Of a stretch of DNA of 32,621 nucleotides, positions 25,373 to 32,621 are shown piece by piece. Numbering within the stretch: position 1 is the first letter of the stretch; every line of letters begins with the position of its first letter. Made by a program: the position numbers and the translations under genes. Location: positions 1 through 32,621 of the forward strand of contig JBBRQP010000030.1 in assembly GCA_038226175.1 (NCBI GenBank), given 5' to 3'. The stretch is from JBBRQP01 sp038226175 (GTDB taxonomy: Bacteria; Cyanobacteriota; Cyanobacteriia; Gloeobacterales; Anthocerotibacteraceae). The notes beneath the pieces are model-generated. The model saw nothing but the letters and a program-made list of their open reading frames with translations. It was not told the DNA's origin and did not search any database.

Positions 25373-25405
25373 TACCCGTCCTGATTCAGTGGCGGGTATT
25401 TTTTT
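25373..25405 (+). terminator. Rho-independent terminator after the cytochrome b6-like gene
   Basis: Stem TACCCG with CGGGTA (extended by CC/GG around a bulge), loop TGATTCAGT, followed by seven T residues on the plus strand, 18 bp after the stop. A standard intrinsic terminator that also marks the border of the defence region. Confidence 0.8.
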
Positions 25406-25406
25406 A

Positions 25407-25592
25407 TCAGGTGATTTTGGTGAGAGTCGGTGGTAATTCCCAATCATCAAGTCCTAGTCCGACAATCCGACAAAATTCATTGCGCAGTTCAAAGTCTCCT
25501 TGAGCTGGTCGCTCTAATTCTCCCTGCCAATTACCCAAGACATTTTCAAAATAGCCTTCCGGCCAGCCTGTTTTCATCTCCCGTCGTACCAA
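25407..25592 (-). CDS. Small antitoxin-like or orphan C-terminal-domain protein
   Basis: 61 codons from TTG 25592 (or 56 from ATG 25577). The pattern GWPEGYFENVLGNWQGELER followed by PAQGDFELRNEF is, from memory, like the tail of small toxin-antitoxin and plasmid-stability proteins. Only about 11 bp separate it from the upstream coiled-coil gene, so the two may be co-transcribed. No toxin is seen. It could be the end of a longer gene that lost its 5' part. Confidence 0.4.
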   Translation of the reverse strand: MVRREMKTGWPEGYFENVLGNWQGELERPAQGDFELRNEFCRIVGLGLDDWELPPTLTKIT

Positions 25593-25603
25593 TTGTGGAA
25601 AGT

Positions 25604-25906
25604 CTACTCGTTTTCAAGAATAGCGACACGCTGTTGCAAGTCTGCGTTCTGTTCATAAAGCTGACCCATACGCACTAATTGAAGTTGCATAAAGGCAAAA
25701 GTCTCATTGAAGCGACGCGAATCTTCAGCCTGAATCTCACGAACATCGGAGACCACGGCGCGGAGGTCAGCGATGGATGACCGCAACTCAGCAATATCAC
25801 GGGTATTCTGTGATTGTGCTGTCCGTAGTTCAGCAATGGAACAGGTATTTTCTGCTGTTGCTTGGGCGTTGGCTGCAATCAACTGAAACAGTTCGTCTGG
25901 GGTCAT
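25604..25906 (-). CDS. Short coiled-coil protein
   Basis: 100 residues, MTPDELFQLIAANAQATAEN followed by heptad-like repeats (SIAELRTAQSQNTRDIAELR; SSIADLRAVVSDVREIQAED; ending LQQRVAILENE). Such small coiled-coil proteins with serial I-A-E-L-R units are frequent in cyanobacteria, and their role is unknown. ATG 25906 is 40 bp from the trailer end of the adjacent CRISPR array on the same strand, so array transcripts that do not terminate would read into it. Confidence 0.6.
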   Translation of the reverse strand: MTPDELFQLIAANAQATAENTCSIAELRTAQSQNTRDIAELRSSIADLRAVVSDVREIQAEDSRRFNETFAFMQLQLVRMGQLYEQNADLQQRVAILENE

Positions 25907-25946
25907 CTCGTATCAGCAGGGCTAAGTTACCTTTCCACCATTCTAT

Positions 25947-26345
25947 ATACTTAACTCCTTACGAAGTCACAGATTGAATCACGAAACACTCCAGCCCTCC
26001 CGTTGGGCATAGGCAATGTGCTCAACTCCTTACGAAGTCACAGATTGAATCACTTGGGGGCGGGACACTGGATCTAGTGCAAGTCAAAAGTGCTCAACTC
26101 CTTACGAAGTCACAGATTGAATCACATTGCAACAATCAAGTAAATCTCAACGCTCTAACGAGTGCTCAACTCCTTACGAAGTCACAGATTGAATCACAGG
26201 AAGAGTGTAGGAAGAGGACAAAAGAAGAGAGCGAGTGCTCAACTCCTTACGAAGTCACAGATTGAATCACATTTAGCAGCGGCGACATCACAGATACAAG
26301 CCTTTACGGGTGCTCAACTCCTTACGAAGTCACAGATTGAATCAC
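25947..26345 (-). CRISPR. CRISPR array 1: six 36-bp repeats, five spacers
   Basis: Repeats at 25947, 26018, 26090, 26162, 26235 and 26310, with spacers of 35, 36, 36, 37 and 39 bp. Five repeats are identical on the plus strand (starting GTGCTCAACTCC, ending AGATTGAATCAC). The left-most differs at three bases in its first six (ATACTT for GTGCTC). A worn repeat marks the leader-distal end, so the leader is on the right, next to cas2, and crRNA is made from the minus strand; there the repeat starts GTGATTC and ends GAGTTGAGCAC. Its 3' end TTGAGCAC is like the ATTGAAAC-type handles. Short array, five spacers, so little or recent activity. Confidence 0.95.
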
Positions 26346-26686
26346 GGCGACCTCTGAAAGTCTAGCGGGGCAAGGCTTCCAGAGACGAATTTCACGATAG
26401 TCTACTCCTTTTTGACAAATCACGATTGTTTATCTCGACTGGGCATCGTAACTTTAGCAAATTGAGCGGTACAAAGCATAGCCTGAGCAGATTTCAGAAA
26501 ATTTCAAGGAGCTTCCTCCATCTAAACATGTAAAATACCCAAAAATGCCCCAAACCGCTACGCCTAAAGTAATTGCGCCCTTTTCATGCACCCTCAGACA
26601 AAAATTAAGCCCGGAAACCTTTACCTAGAGGGCATTTCCGAGCTTTAACTATCCTTAATTATCAAACCGCCAGAGATCCCTGAAAA
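26346..26686 (-). promoter_or_regulatory. Leader region of CRISPR array 1
   Basis: The 341 bp between the array and cas2 hold no gene. By repeat orientation this is the leader carrying the array promoter on the minus strand. Next to the first repeat is a stem: CTCTGAAAG at 26352-26360 with CTTCCAGAG at 26376-26384 (9 bp with one G-U, loop 15). About 50 bp from the array is a diverged copy of the repeat, described separately. Confidence 0.6.
26397..26434 (+). other. Diverged repeat copy in the leader (possible tracrRNA anti-repeat)
   Basis: On the plus strand the segment carries, in the same order as the array repeat, the blocks T-C-x-ACTCCTT (repeat: TCAACTCCTT), TCAC and GATTG (repeat: TCAC-A-GATTG), with small gaps. 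Roughly 22-24 of 36 positions can be aligned. It is offset by 51 bp, not a spacer length, so it is not simply a seventh repeat. A plus-strand transcript here would be partly complementary to the crRNA repeat, as a tracrRNA anti-repeat is, and the leader stem just before it could be part of such an RNA. The pairing would not include the final GCAC of the crRNA repeat. Confidence 0.35.
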
Positions 26687-26995
26687 TCAATCCTCCTTAG
26701 ACTTACAAATATGAAACACCTCCTTCACCTCCGGCCATGCCCCCGGATAATTTTTGAGCTCAATGCGGCTAACACAGCGACCGCATAACCCCACCAACAA
26801 AAGACTATCCTCCTCACTCAAAATCCGTGCCAACTCCCAGCGCAACTTCTCCACCTCTCGTCCATTGAGACGACACCGGAAAATAGAAAATTGGATGCGC
26901 TCACCATAGCCCTCCAAGAGCTTATAGGCTTTGCGCCAGCGTTTGGGATCACGGATGTCATAGCAGACCATAAACCAATTTTTAGACTCTGCCAT
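26687..26995 (-). CDS. cas2: CRISPR-associated endonuclease Cas2
   Basis: A 102-residue Cas2, the ferredoxin-fold scaffold that bridges two Cas1 dimers during spacer integration. It opens WFMVCYDIRDPKRWRKAYKL with the first-strand aspartate and continues GYGERIQFSIFRCRLN as in the family. The start is 4 bp after the stop of the cas4-cas1 gene, so translation is coupled, and its 3' end leads into the array leader. Normal length. Confidence 0.95.
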   Translation of the reverse strand: MAESKNWFMVCYDIRDPKRWRKAYKLLEGYGERIQFSIFRCRLNGREVEKLRWELARILSEEDSLLLVGLCGRCVSRIELKNYPGAWPEVKEVFHICKSKED

Positions 26996-26999
26996 GACC

Positions 27000-28676
27000 T
27001 TACCTCAACCGCAACTGTGCAAAAAGTCCACCCTCTTGCATCCATTCTTTTTCTAATAGGCGTACCTCCAGCTCCAACATCCGCGCATAGGAAAGCGAAT
27101 AATTGAGCACCGGATGTTTCCAAGTTTCCGTCTTGCGCTTCTCATAAAGAGAAATAAATTTCTCGCGCCCCGTATCACTCAGCCAAACCTGCACTCCCGA
27201 TACCGAGAAATCTTTTTGGACATCCCATTGGAGACGATTGACCGAGTTCAAAACCGGGATATCTACCAGTAATACCCGGAAAAGCTCCATCAGGTCTAAG
27301 GCCAGTGGTGCCGCCTGCGAACGTGGTTGATGATAAAATCCCAGCGCAGGCTCTAGCCCCACCGTGATAATCGCATTCATCACATCCTTAAGTAGCAACG
27401 CATAGCCAAAACCCAACATCGCGTTAATCGGGTCTTTCGGCGGACGACGATTACGCCCCGTAAACTGCATCTGGGGCGGTAATCCCTCAATCAAGACCTG
27501 AGGTAAAGCCTGGAAATAAACCGCAGCTAAATTCCCTTCTAGCCCCAACAAAGTAGCCGGACTCTCAGCTTGAGGGATTTTTGCTAACAACGCCTTCATT
27601 TGCCGTGTCGCAGTCTGAAGCGGGGTTTTATCCCGATCTCCCTTACGCCCCGCTCGCATGAGTACCTGACGCTGCATTTCTCCGCGACAGGTCACCAGTT
27701 GTTTTGCCAAACTAAGACAAAACTCCGGCTGACTCAAGGCGCGATATTGCCGTACCTTACGCTGTACCCCACCACTGCCACTCTGGAAACTACCCAGATA
27801 CCGACCGCCGCCACTCAAGTAATGGATGCCCACCTCCTGATCCCCACATAGACGCAAAGCCTGAGTCGAGATCTGAGAAAAGCCGTGTAGCACTACTTGA
27901 CTGACTTGACGCACAGGAATGGTCTCAACTTTTTGATCGCGGTAGGTGATTTTGAGTTGTTCTCCAGCCTTACCTACTCGGGTTCCCGACTCCAACACAT
28001 GCACCACACGGCGCTCATCATCGGGCGGAAACAAGCGAATCGGTTCCCAATCTGGTTGTGCTACCAGCCGTGCTTCTTCGGGCAGACAAACCGGAGCTAG
28101 GGAACACCGTACACACAGCCGCTCATTATCCACCACAGGTGGACGTTCGGTAGAGCGTCGCAACTGACGCGCTTGCCCAATGGCATCACGTACCAACTGC
28201 TTACCCTCCTCATCGAGCGGAACGCGGACAGTCACATTATCTTCGTGATAATGTACCCGGCCTTCAGGAATCGTAATGCCCCGGTTCATCTCAATCAGAT
28301 AGGCGTAGGCCAAGACTTGCAAGCGGTCACTAGGCCAAACTCCAGGGACATCATTCTCCCCCCGGAAACACCGACCCCGTTTATGCTCATAGGGAATCAC
28401 CTGACCATTGCGGATTTTGAGGGCATCGACCCGACCGCGCAGTCCTAGGGCTTCACTCTCCAGCCAAAGGTCTTCCCAATCTCCCTCCTCAGTCTGCTCC
28501 AACTCCACATGGAGCCTACGACCAGCAAAAACCGCTTCATCTGCCACCCGTAATCCTTCTACCTCCTCCAAAAAGAACAGACGTGGGCAATAGGCATAGG
28601 CATGAAGAGCTGAAACACGAATGGTCTCCTCCTCAGGGTCAAAAACTGTCGTCAGCAAAGCGTCAGGCATGAGCAT
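27000..28676 (-). CDS. cas4-cas1: Cas4-Cas1 fusion protein
   Basis: 558 residues, with an AGGAG ribosome site 7 bases before ATG 28676. Residues ~15-200 are Cas4, a RecB-like nuclease with an iron-sulfur cluster: C30 in YCPRLFF, D84 in GRVDALK, E97 and K99 in YEHKRG, and C188, C191 and C197 in the C-terminal cluster motif. It trims pre-spacers and checks the PAM. Residues ~215-558 are Cas1: E380 in LLGLEGN, H449 in GFYHQP, and D461/E464 in ALDLMELF, so all metal-site residues are present. Cas4-Cas1 fusions are best known from type I-G (formerly I-U) and type V-B loci. With cas2 it is a complete adaptation pair. No effector gene is found beside it. Confidence 0.95.
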   Translation of the reverse strand: MLMPDALLTTVFDPEEETIRVSALHAYAYCPRLFFLEEVEGLRVADEAVFAGRRLHVELEQTEEGDWEDLWLESEALGLRGRVDALKIRNGQVIPYEHKRGRCFRGENDVPGVWPSDRLQVLAYAYLIEMNRGITIPEGRVHYHEDNVTVRVPLDEEGKQLVRDAIGQARQLRRSTERPPVVDNERLCVRCSLAPVCLPEEARLVAQPDWEPIRLFPPDDERRVVHVLESGTRVGKAGEQLKITYRDQKVETIPVRQVSQVVLHGFSQISTQALRLCGDQEVGIHYLSGGGRYLGSFQSGSGGVQRKVRQYRALSQPEFCLSLAKQLVTCRGEMQRQVLMRAGRKGDRDKTPLQTATRQMKALLAKIPQAESPATLLGLEGNLAAVYFQALPQVLIEGLPPQMQFTGRNRRPPKDPINAMLGFGYALLLKDVMNAIITVGLEPALGFYHQPRSQAAPLALDLMELFRVLLVDIPVLNSVNRLQWDVQKDFSVSGVQVWLSDTGREKFISLYEKRKTETWKHPVLNYSLSYARMLELEVRLLEKEWMQEGGLFAQLRLR

Positions 28677-28710
28677 AGGGTGTCTCCTAGAAACGGATTT
28701 CTAAATAACC

Positions 28711-28787
28711 GGGTCATGGCAATAACTAAAACTCACCATGACCTGCAACGCCTAAGGGCGACACCGATACTTGTGTGGCAAAGCCAC
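28711..28787. other. Three-hairpin segment upstream of cas4-cas1 (candidate RNA)
   Basis: In the 143-bp gap between the Uma2 gene and cas4-cas1: GGTCATGG (28712-28719) with CCATGACC (28736-28743); CGCC (28749-28752) with GGCG (28757-28760); and GTGGC (28775-28779) with GCCAC (28783-28787), loop AAA. All are perfect. On the plus strand it is followed by TAAAAATTATTC; on the minus strand it forms the 5' region before cas4-cas1. It could be a structured 5' leader or a small RNA. No RNA family is recognised, and I see no clear pairing to either CRISPR repeat. Confidence 0.35.
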
Positions 28788-28819
28788 CTAAAAATTATTC
28801 AGTTTTCAAGGTGCAAACT

Positions 28820-29371
28820 TTAACTAATCCGTCCGCGCTCAAAAACCTGTTGCGGGGTAAACACCAAGCCCGGTAAACAGTTGTCTTCTAGGGTTTGAGT
28901 ACCCCTATAGGTACGGGTCGGACGGTCAGGATAAAAAACAGTAATACTCTGAGCTTGGGTATCGACTACCCACACGCGCTGTACGCCCGCTGTCAGGTAA
29001 TCCTCGGCTTTTTGGGCGAGTTGACCAAAGGTTTGACCAGGCGAAATAATCTCAATAGCCAAATCTGGCGGTAAGGGACAGGCCGCATTTTCTGACCAAC
29101 TCTCTGGCAAGCGGGCATAGGAAATATACGTGACATCAGGGCAGGGTACCCAGTTTTCGTCCTCAAGGCGTAGGCTAGCTGACCACTCTGGGAAAACATG
29201 TCCCTGATTCCAGTCGTCTAACAGGCGCAATAAAACTTTTTGAGCTGCTGCATGAAATTTTTTGGCTGCCATTTTTGGAATCGCTTGTCCACGAATAAGT
29301 TCATAGTTAGTTTCTCCGGGCGGGAGTGCCCAGAAATCTTGGAGGGTGAGCTTAGCAGTAGTAGTCAACAT
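28820..29371 (-). CDS. Uma2-family (DUF820) PD-(D/E)XK endonuclease-like protein
   Basis: 183 residues from ATG 29371. Family hallmarks are LTLQDFWALPPGETNYELIR (start), the first acidic site CPDVTYIS, DLAIEIISPGQTF with the central E-x-I, and VQRVWVVDTQAQSI. Uma2/DUF820 proteins are expanded in cyanobacteria and often linked to mobile DNA; nuclease activity is inferred. A second, truncated copy of its 5' end lies at 29796-29957, and both follow MNT-type genes, which indicates a tandem duplication. Confidence 0.88.
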   Translation of the reverse strand: MLTTTAKLTLQDFWALPPGETNYELIRGQAIPKMAAKKFHAAAQKVLLRLLDDWNQGHVFPEWSASLRLEDENWVPCPDVTYISYARLPESWSENAACPLPPDLAIEIISPGQTFGQLAQKAEDYLTAGVQRVWVVDTQAQSITVFYPDRPTRTYRGTQTLEDNCLPGLVFTPQQVFERGRIS

Positions 29372-29440
29372 GGTTTTACTTTAGCCTCAACTGCAAACAA
29401 GTGCGATTCATCAAACTTCATCCTCATCAAGCCGTTTGGA

Positions 29441-29761
29441 TCACGCTCGTGCATAAATCACCTCGGCTGATTTGAGAATGCTAGACCGTCGAAACCGATT
29501 GTGGCTGTGTTCAATGGCTCTACGACTCACCAAATCTACTTTGCGGCTGAAGATAACCTCTAATTCTTCCTGCATCTGCACATGGTCGAATATGGTCCAC
29601 CGACTATCAGGCATGAAGCTCACCAAAATATCTACGTCACTCGTCTCTGGACTAAAATCCTCCCGTAAGACTGAGCCAAATAAAGCTAGTTCCTGGATCT
29701 GCCACTGCTGACAGAAATCAGTGAGCTGGACTTGAGAGACTTCGATGTTTGGGATTTTCAT
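29441..29761 (-). CDS. MNT-type nucleotidyltransferase (MntA-like)
   Basis: 106 residues from ATG 29761, GAGG 8 bases upstream. The minimal nucleotidyltransferase motif is ELALFGSVLREDFSPETSDV with G29-S30 and D42-x-D44. MntA proteins neutralise HEPN toxins by adding AMP residues. No HEPN gene is next to it here; its neighbour downstream is Uma2. So it is a solitary antitoxin-like enzyme or belongs to an Uma2 pair. A decayed copy lies at 29973-30044. Confidence 0.85.
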   Translation of the reverse strand: MKIPNIEVSQVQLTDFCQQWQIQELALFGSVLREDFSPETSDVDILVSFMPDSRWTIFDHVQMQEELEVIFSRKVDLVSRRAIEHSHNRFRRSSILKSAEVIYARA

Positions 29762-29795
29762 TTTTGATACCTCTTCAAGTTGCTTGAATCTCAGT

Positions 29796-29957
29796 TCAGT
29801 CTTCAAATAGGCGTAACAGGACTCTTTGTAGTGAGGAATGAAACTTGTTAGCTGCCATTTTGAGTTTGGCTTCTCCGTTAATCAATTCATAGTTGGTTTC
29901 TCCTGGAGAGAGTGCCCAGAAATCTTGGAGGGTAAGTTTAGATGCATTAGTAAGCAT
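29796..29957 (-). pseudogene. Truncated Uma2 copy
   Basis: 53 residues from ATG 29957, about 75% identical to the N-terminus of the Uma2 gene at 28820 (LTLQDFWALSPGETNYELI; KMAANKFHSSLQRVLLRL), ending at LFED before the catalytic region. The DNA around it also matches (TGCCCAGAAATCTTGGAGGG is shared). It lacks the nuclease core and is a relic of a duplication. Confidence 0.75.
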
Positions 29958-29972
29958 GGTTTTATCGTATAG

Positions 29973-30044
29973 GATCAATGAAGATAATTCCCAAATTTGC
30001 TACTGCTGACAAAAACTGATAAGTTGAATTCTGAGGAATTTAAT
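29973..30044 (-). pseudogene. Decayed copy of the MNT gene's 5' region
   Basis: Reverse-strand translation I-Q-L-I-S-F-C-Q-Q-stop-Q-I-W-E-L aligns with VQLTDFCQQWQIQEL of the MNT gene; a TAG at 30000-30002 replaces the tryptophan codon. It sits just before the truncated Uma2 copy, in the same order as the intact MNT-Uma2 pair, so it completes a duplicated unit. Confidence 0.55.
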
Positions 30045-30150
30045 GCTTTGGGATTATATGTTTTGTGTAAGGTAAAACGCTGATAGACATGGTGACATTG
30101 GTAGGCTAAGTTAATTTGACTATTTTCATAAATATGCAAAAGTATTGATT

Positions 30151-32621
30151 CTCGAAAGCCCCACAGGCGTGGGGAACACAATATCCGACAAGGCATTCTT
30201 GCGCCGACGGGCGGCTCACCCCCACAGGCGTGGGGAACACAACTCACAGCCACCAAGGGTGAACGCGCATAACGGCTCACCCCCACAGGCGTGGGGAACA
30301 CGACAAAGACGTTGCGAATATTGGCGCGGCGGCCGGCTCACCCCCACAGGCGTGGGGAACACGCTGATGAAAGAATGCTTGCATACGGTGATGCCGGCTC
30401 ACCCCCACAGGCGTGGGGAACACGTAGAGGTACAGCTACCTATCGGGGCGGTAGTCGGCTCACCCCCACAGGCGTGGGGAACACGAAGGTTTTCATTTTT
30501 TCAAAAATCTCTAGGACGGCTCACCCCCACAGGCGTGGGGAACACCCGCTAACAGTAGCTCGACTGGAGTCAGTGAACGGCTCACCCCCACAGGCGTGGG
30601 GAACACACCCCCCTCATGGCGGAGGAAAGATGGCCTTACGGCTCACCCCCACAGGCGTGGGGAACACCCGGTCAGCGCATTGATGCAACGCTACAGAACC
30701 GGCTCACCCCCACAGGCGTGGGGAACACGGGGATTGTAATAGTAATATCTCTGTACGTAACGGCTCACCCCCACAGGCGTGGGGAACACTCATAGACACC
30801 TCGAAAACCAGAAATCCGCTACGGCTCACCCCCACAGGCGTGGGGAACACGTCACTAGTACGCGGTGGATTCACGTATCTAACGGCTCACCCCCACAGGC
30901 GTGGGGAACACGCTTGATTTCGATTTTCCCAGAAGGCTAGACCCGGCTCACCCCCACAGGCGTGGGGAACACTGGTTAAAACTCATTATCATCATCTAGC
31001 TGCACGGCTCACCCCCACAGGCGTGGGGAACACATAGTCGCACGTAATTTATGCGCGTTCGGCTACGGCTCACCCCCACAGGCGTGGGGAACACATCAGT
31101 TCCTGCATCGCCGGCTTCGATGGTTCCGGCTCACCCCCACAGGCGTGGGGAACACTTTTTCGCTGATCCTGAAATCAGCCCCTACGACGGCTCACCCCCA
31201 CAGGCGTGGGGAACACCAAACCGGGCGCATGCCCGCCGGAATGCCATACGGCTCACCCCCACAGGCGTGGGGAACACCTTCACGCCAATACCATGAAATC
31301 TCTATACGCCGGCTCACCCCCACAGGCGTGGGGAACACTGACGGTGACAGAAACCGGCTGGCAAGGGCTAGGGCTCACCCCCACAGGCGTGGGGAACACA
31401 TTCTCGCTAGTCAATCTGATTTTTGGGAGTACGGCTCACCCCCACAGGCGTGGGGAACACAAGAACCCCCTGCGAGTTAAGCGTAGGGGTTTCGGCTCAC
31501 CCCCACAGGCGTGGGGAACACACGGCCATTAGGTCAGGATTATTATTTGCCAGCGGCTCACCCCCACAGGCGTGGGGAACACTCTAGGGTTTCGCCCGTG
31601 CAGATCTCGGCTATCGGCTCACCCCCACAGGCGTGGGGAACACGGTGTAAGCGGGGAAGATAATAGTACCAATGGCGGCTCACCCCCACAGGCGTGGGGA
31701 ACACATTGGCTAATTGTAAAACAATACGCCCGTTCGCGGCTCACCCCCACAGGCGTGGGGAACACATTTTCGGGAGTAAGCCGAATCTTTGGAAGCACGG
31801 CTCACCCCCACAGGCGTGGGGAACACCGTTTTAGCAGTACTTACGCGTTTGTCGGAAACGGCTCACCCCCACAGGCGTGGGGAACACTCTAGTGGATTCT
31901 TGAGCCGCACGGGCTAGCTCGGCTCACCCCCACAGGCGTGGGGAACACGATGCGATTTTGGTCAATGGGGTAATTAGCACGGCTCACCCCCACAGGCGTG
32001 GGGAACACCTTGCGATCCGCCTGTATGCGAGGCTGTATAGCGGCTCACCCCCACAGGCGTGGGGAACACGTCACCTCGTTCAGGGTGACTAGTACGACTA
32101 GCGGCTCACCCCCACAGGCGTGGGGAACACGAACCTGCTTAGCCCTTTTCATTCCGGGTGATCGGCTCACCCCCACAGGCGTGGGGAACACGGACGTTGC
32201 CGCTTTCAGCCGACCTTGCAGTGCGGCTCACCCCCACAGGCGTGGGGAACACCTGGTAATCAATGAGGCGATGCCAAGCTTGGAAGGCTCACCCCCACAG
32301 GCGTGGGGAACACGCGGCAAGACTAGGTACTTGCCACTTTGTTACGGCTCACCCCCACAGGCGTGGGGAACACACCTATACCCGCCGTTATGTTGCCCGT
32401 CAGCACGGCTCACCCCCACAGGCGTGGGGAACACGCTGGTGAAGGCACATTGTCAGTGGACGCTGGCGGCTCACCCCCACAGGCGTGGGGAACACTCCAG
32501 TTTTGAAAAGCCGTTGCGTTTTGGGTTCGGCTCACCCCCACAGGCGTGGGGAACACATACAGAACTGACCTCATTTGATTTCCAGACCCGGCTCACCCCC
32601 ACAGGCGTGGGGAACACGTCA
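30151..32621 (-). CRISPR. CRISPR array 2, type I-E-like: 41 repeats of 29 bp in window, continues right
   Basis: The repeat on the plus strand begins CGGCTCACCC and ends GGGGAACAC, the complement of a classic I-E repeat (minus strand: GTGTTCCCCACGCC..., stem CCCCACGCC-TGTGGGG, handle GTGAGCCG). Repeats start at 30151, then every 61 bp up to 31920, then 31980, 32041, 32102, 32163, 32224, 32285, 32345, 32406, 32467, 32528 and 32589. Spacers are 32 bp except two of 31 bp (31949-31979 and 32314-32344). The left-most repeat is worn in its first 8 bases, so the leader and younger spacers are to the right beyond the window, and crRNA runs on the minus strand. Repeats at 31371 and 32285 differ only in base 1. 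I-E cas genes are not in view. Confidence 0.96.

Noticed and set aside
26077..26365. Small plus-strand frames across array 1 containing LRSH or LLTKSQIES repeats
   Set aside because: Same cause: the CRISPR repeat is open in more than one frame.
30145..31892. Long plus-strand open frames across array 2 with repeating PPQAWGT / HPHRRGEH / LTPTGVGNT peptides
   Set aside because: The repeat plus 32-bp spacer is 61 bp, so a stop-free repeat read in three frames gives periodic peptides. They are a by-product of the CRISPR array, not proteins.
30180..32588. Several spacers with 6-bp internal inverted repeats (for example GTCACC/GGTGAC at 32070-32089 and GGCAAG/CTTGCC in the 31-bp spacer at 32314)
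   Set aside because: About four in forty spacers is near what chance gives for 32-bp sequences; no reason to infer a hairpin-targeting bias.
1..32621. tRNA or rRNA genes
   Set aside because: None recognised in the gene gaps on either strand by eye; a covariance-model scan would be decisive.

Overview
The window is a cyanobacterial chromosome segment. Markers for this are OpcA, the plastid-encoded-gene homologues Ycf35 and Ycf46, a cyAbrB-type regulator, HemL, a DUF3727 protein and a cytochrome b6-like protein. I cannot name the genus from the sequence alone.

Layout. 1-960: the 5' end of an IS630-family transposase next to a TPR gene that has lost its start and carries an in-frame amber codon. 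965-12056: mostly housekeeping genes. These are a DUF482 acyltransferase-like protein, a GT9 glycosyltransferase, opcA-pgl (oxidative pentose phosphate pathway), a minus-strand RHH-ycf46-ycf35 cluster, glutaredoxin, HhH and TM2 membrane proteins, an M23 murein hydrolase and an AEC transporter. 12057-16800: a patchier accessory stretch with hypothetical genes, an AAC(2')-like acetyltransferase, a DUF4085/unknown overlapping pair, a DUF2059 protein, an antitoxin beside a truncated PIN toxin, and a gene interrupted by one TGA. 16845-25400: a conserved core with a radical SAM/B12-type protein divergent from cyabrB, then hemL, a SpoIIM-like protein, a CMD-family protein, ruvX-DUF3727-HIT, a GT4 glycosyltransferase and a cytochrome b6-like protein that lacks one heme-ligand histidine.

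25400-32621 is a defence and mobile-gene region. A short CRISPR array (6 repeats of 36 bp) lies on the minus strand downstream of a cas4-cas1 fusion and cas2, and no effector gene is present in the window. The 341-bp leader holds a diverged repeat copy that could be a tracrRNA anti-repeat, and a region of three hairpins precedes cas4-cas1. Next comes a tandemly duplicated, partly decayed MNT nucleotidyltransferase/Uma2 nuclease unit. Last is a long type I-E-like array (41 repeats of 29 bp in view, running off the window) with its leader side to the right, so its own cas operon is probably beyond the window. Two of its spacers look like homologous coding segments from diverged targets.

The most interesting points are the effector-less Cas4-Cas1/Cas2 module with its candidate non-coding RNAs, the homologous spacer pair, and the altered cytochrome b6-like protein. 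All functional calls are read from sequence and family knowledge; no database search was run.
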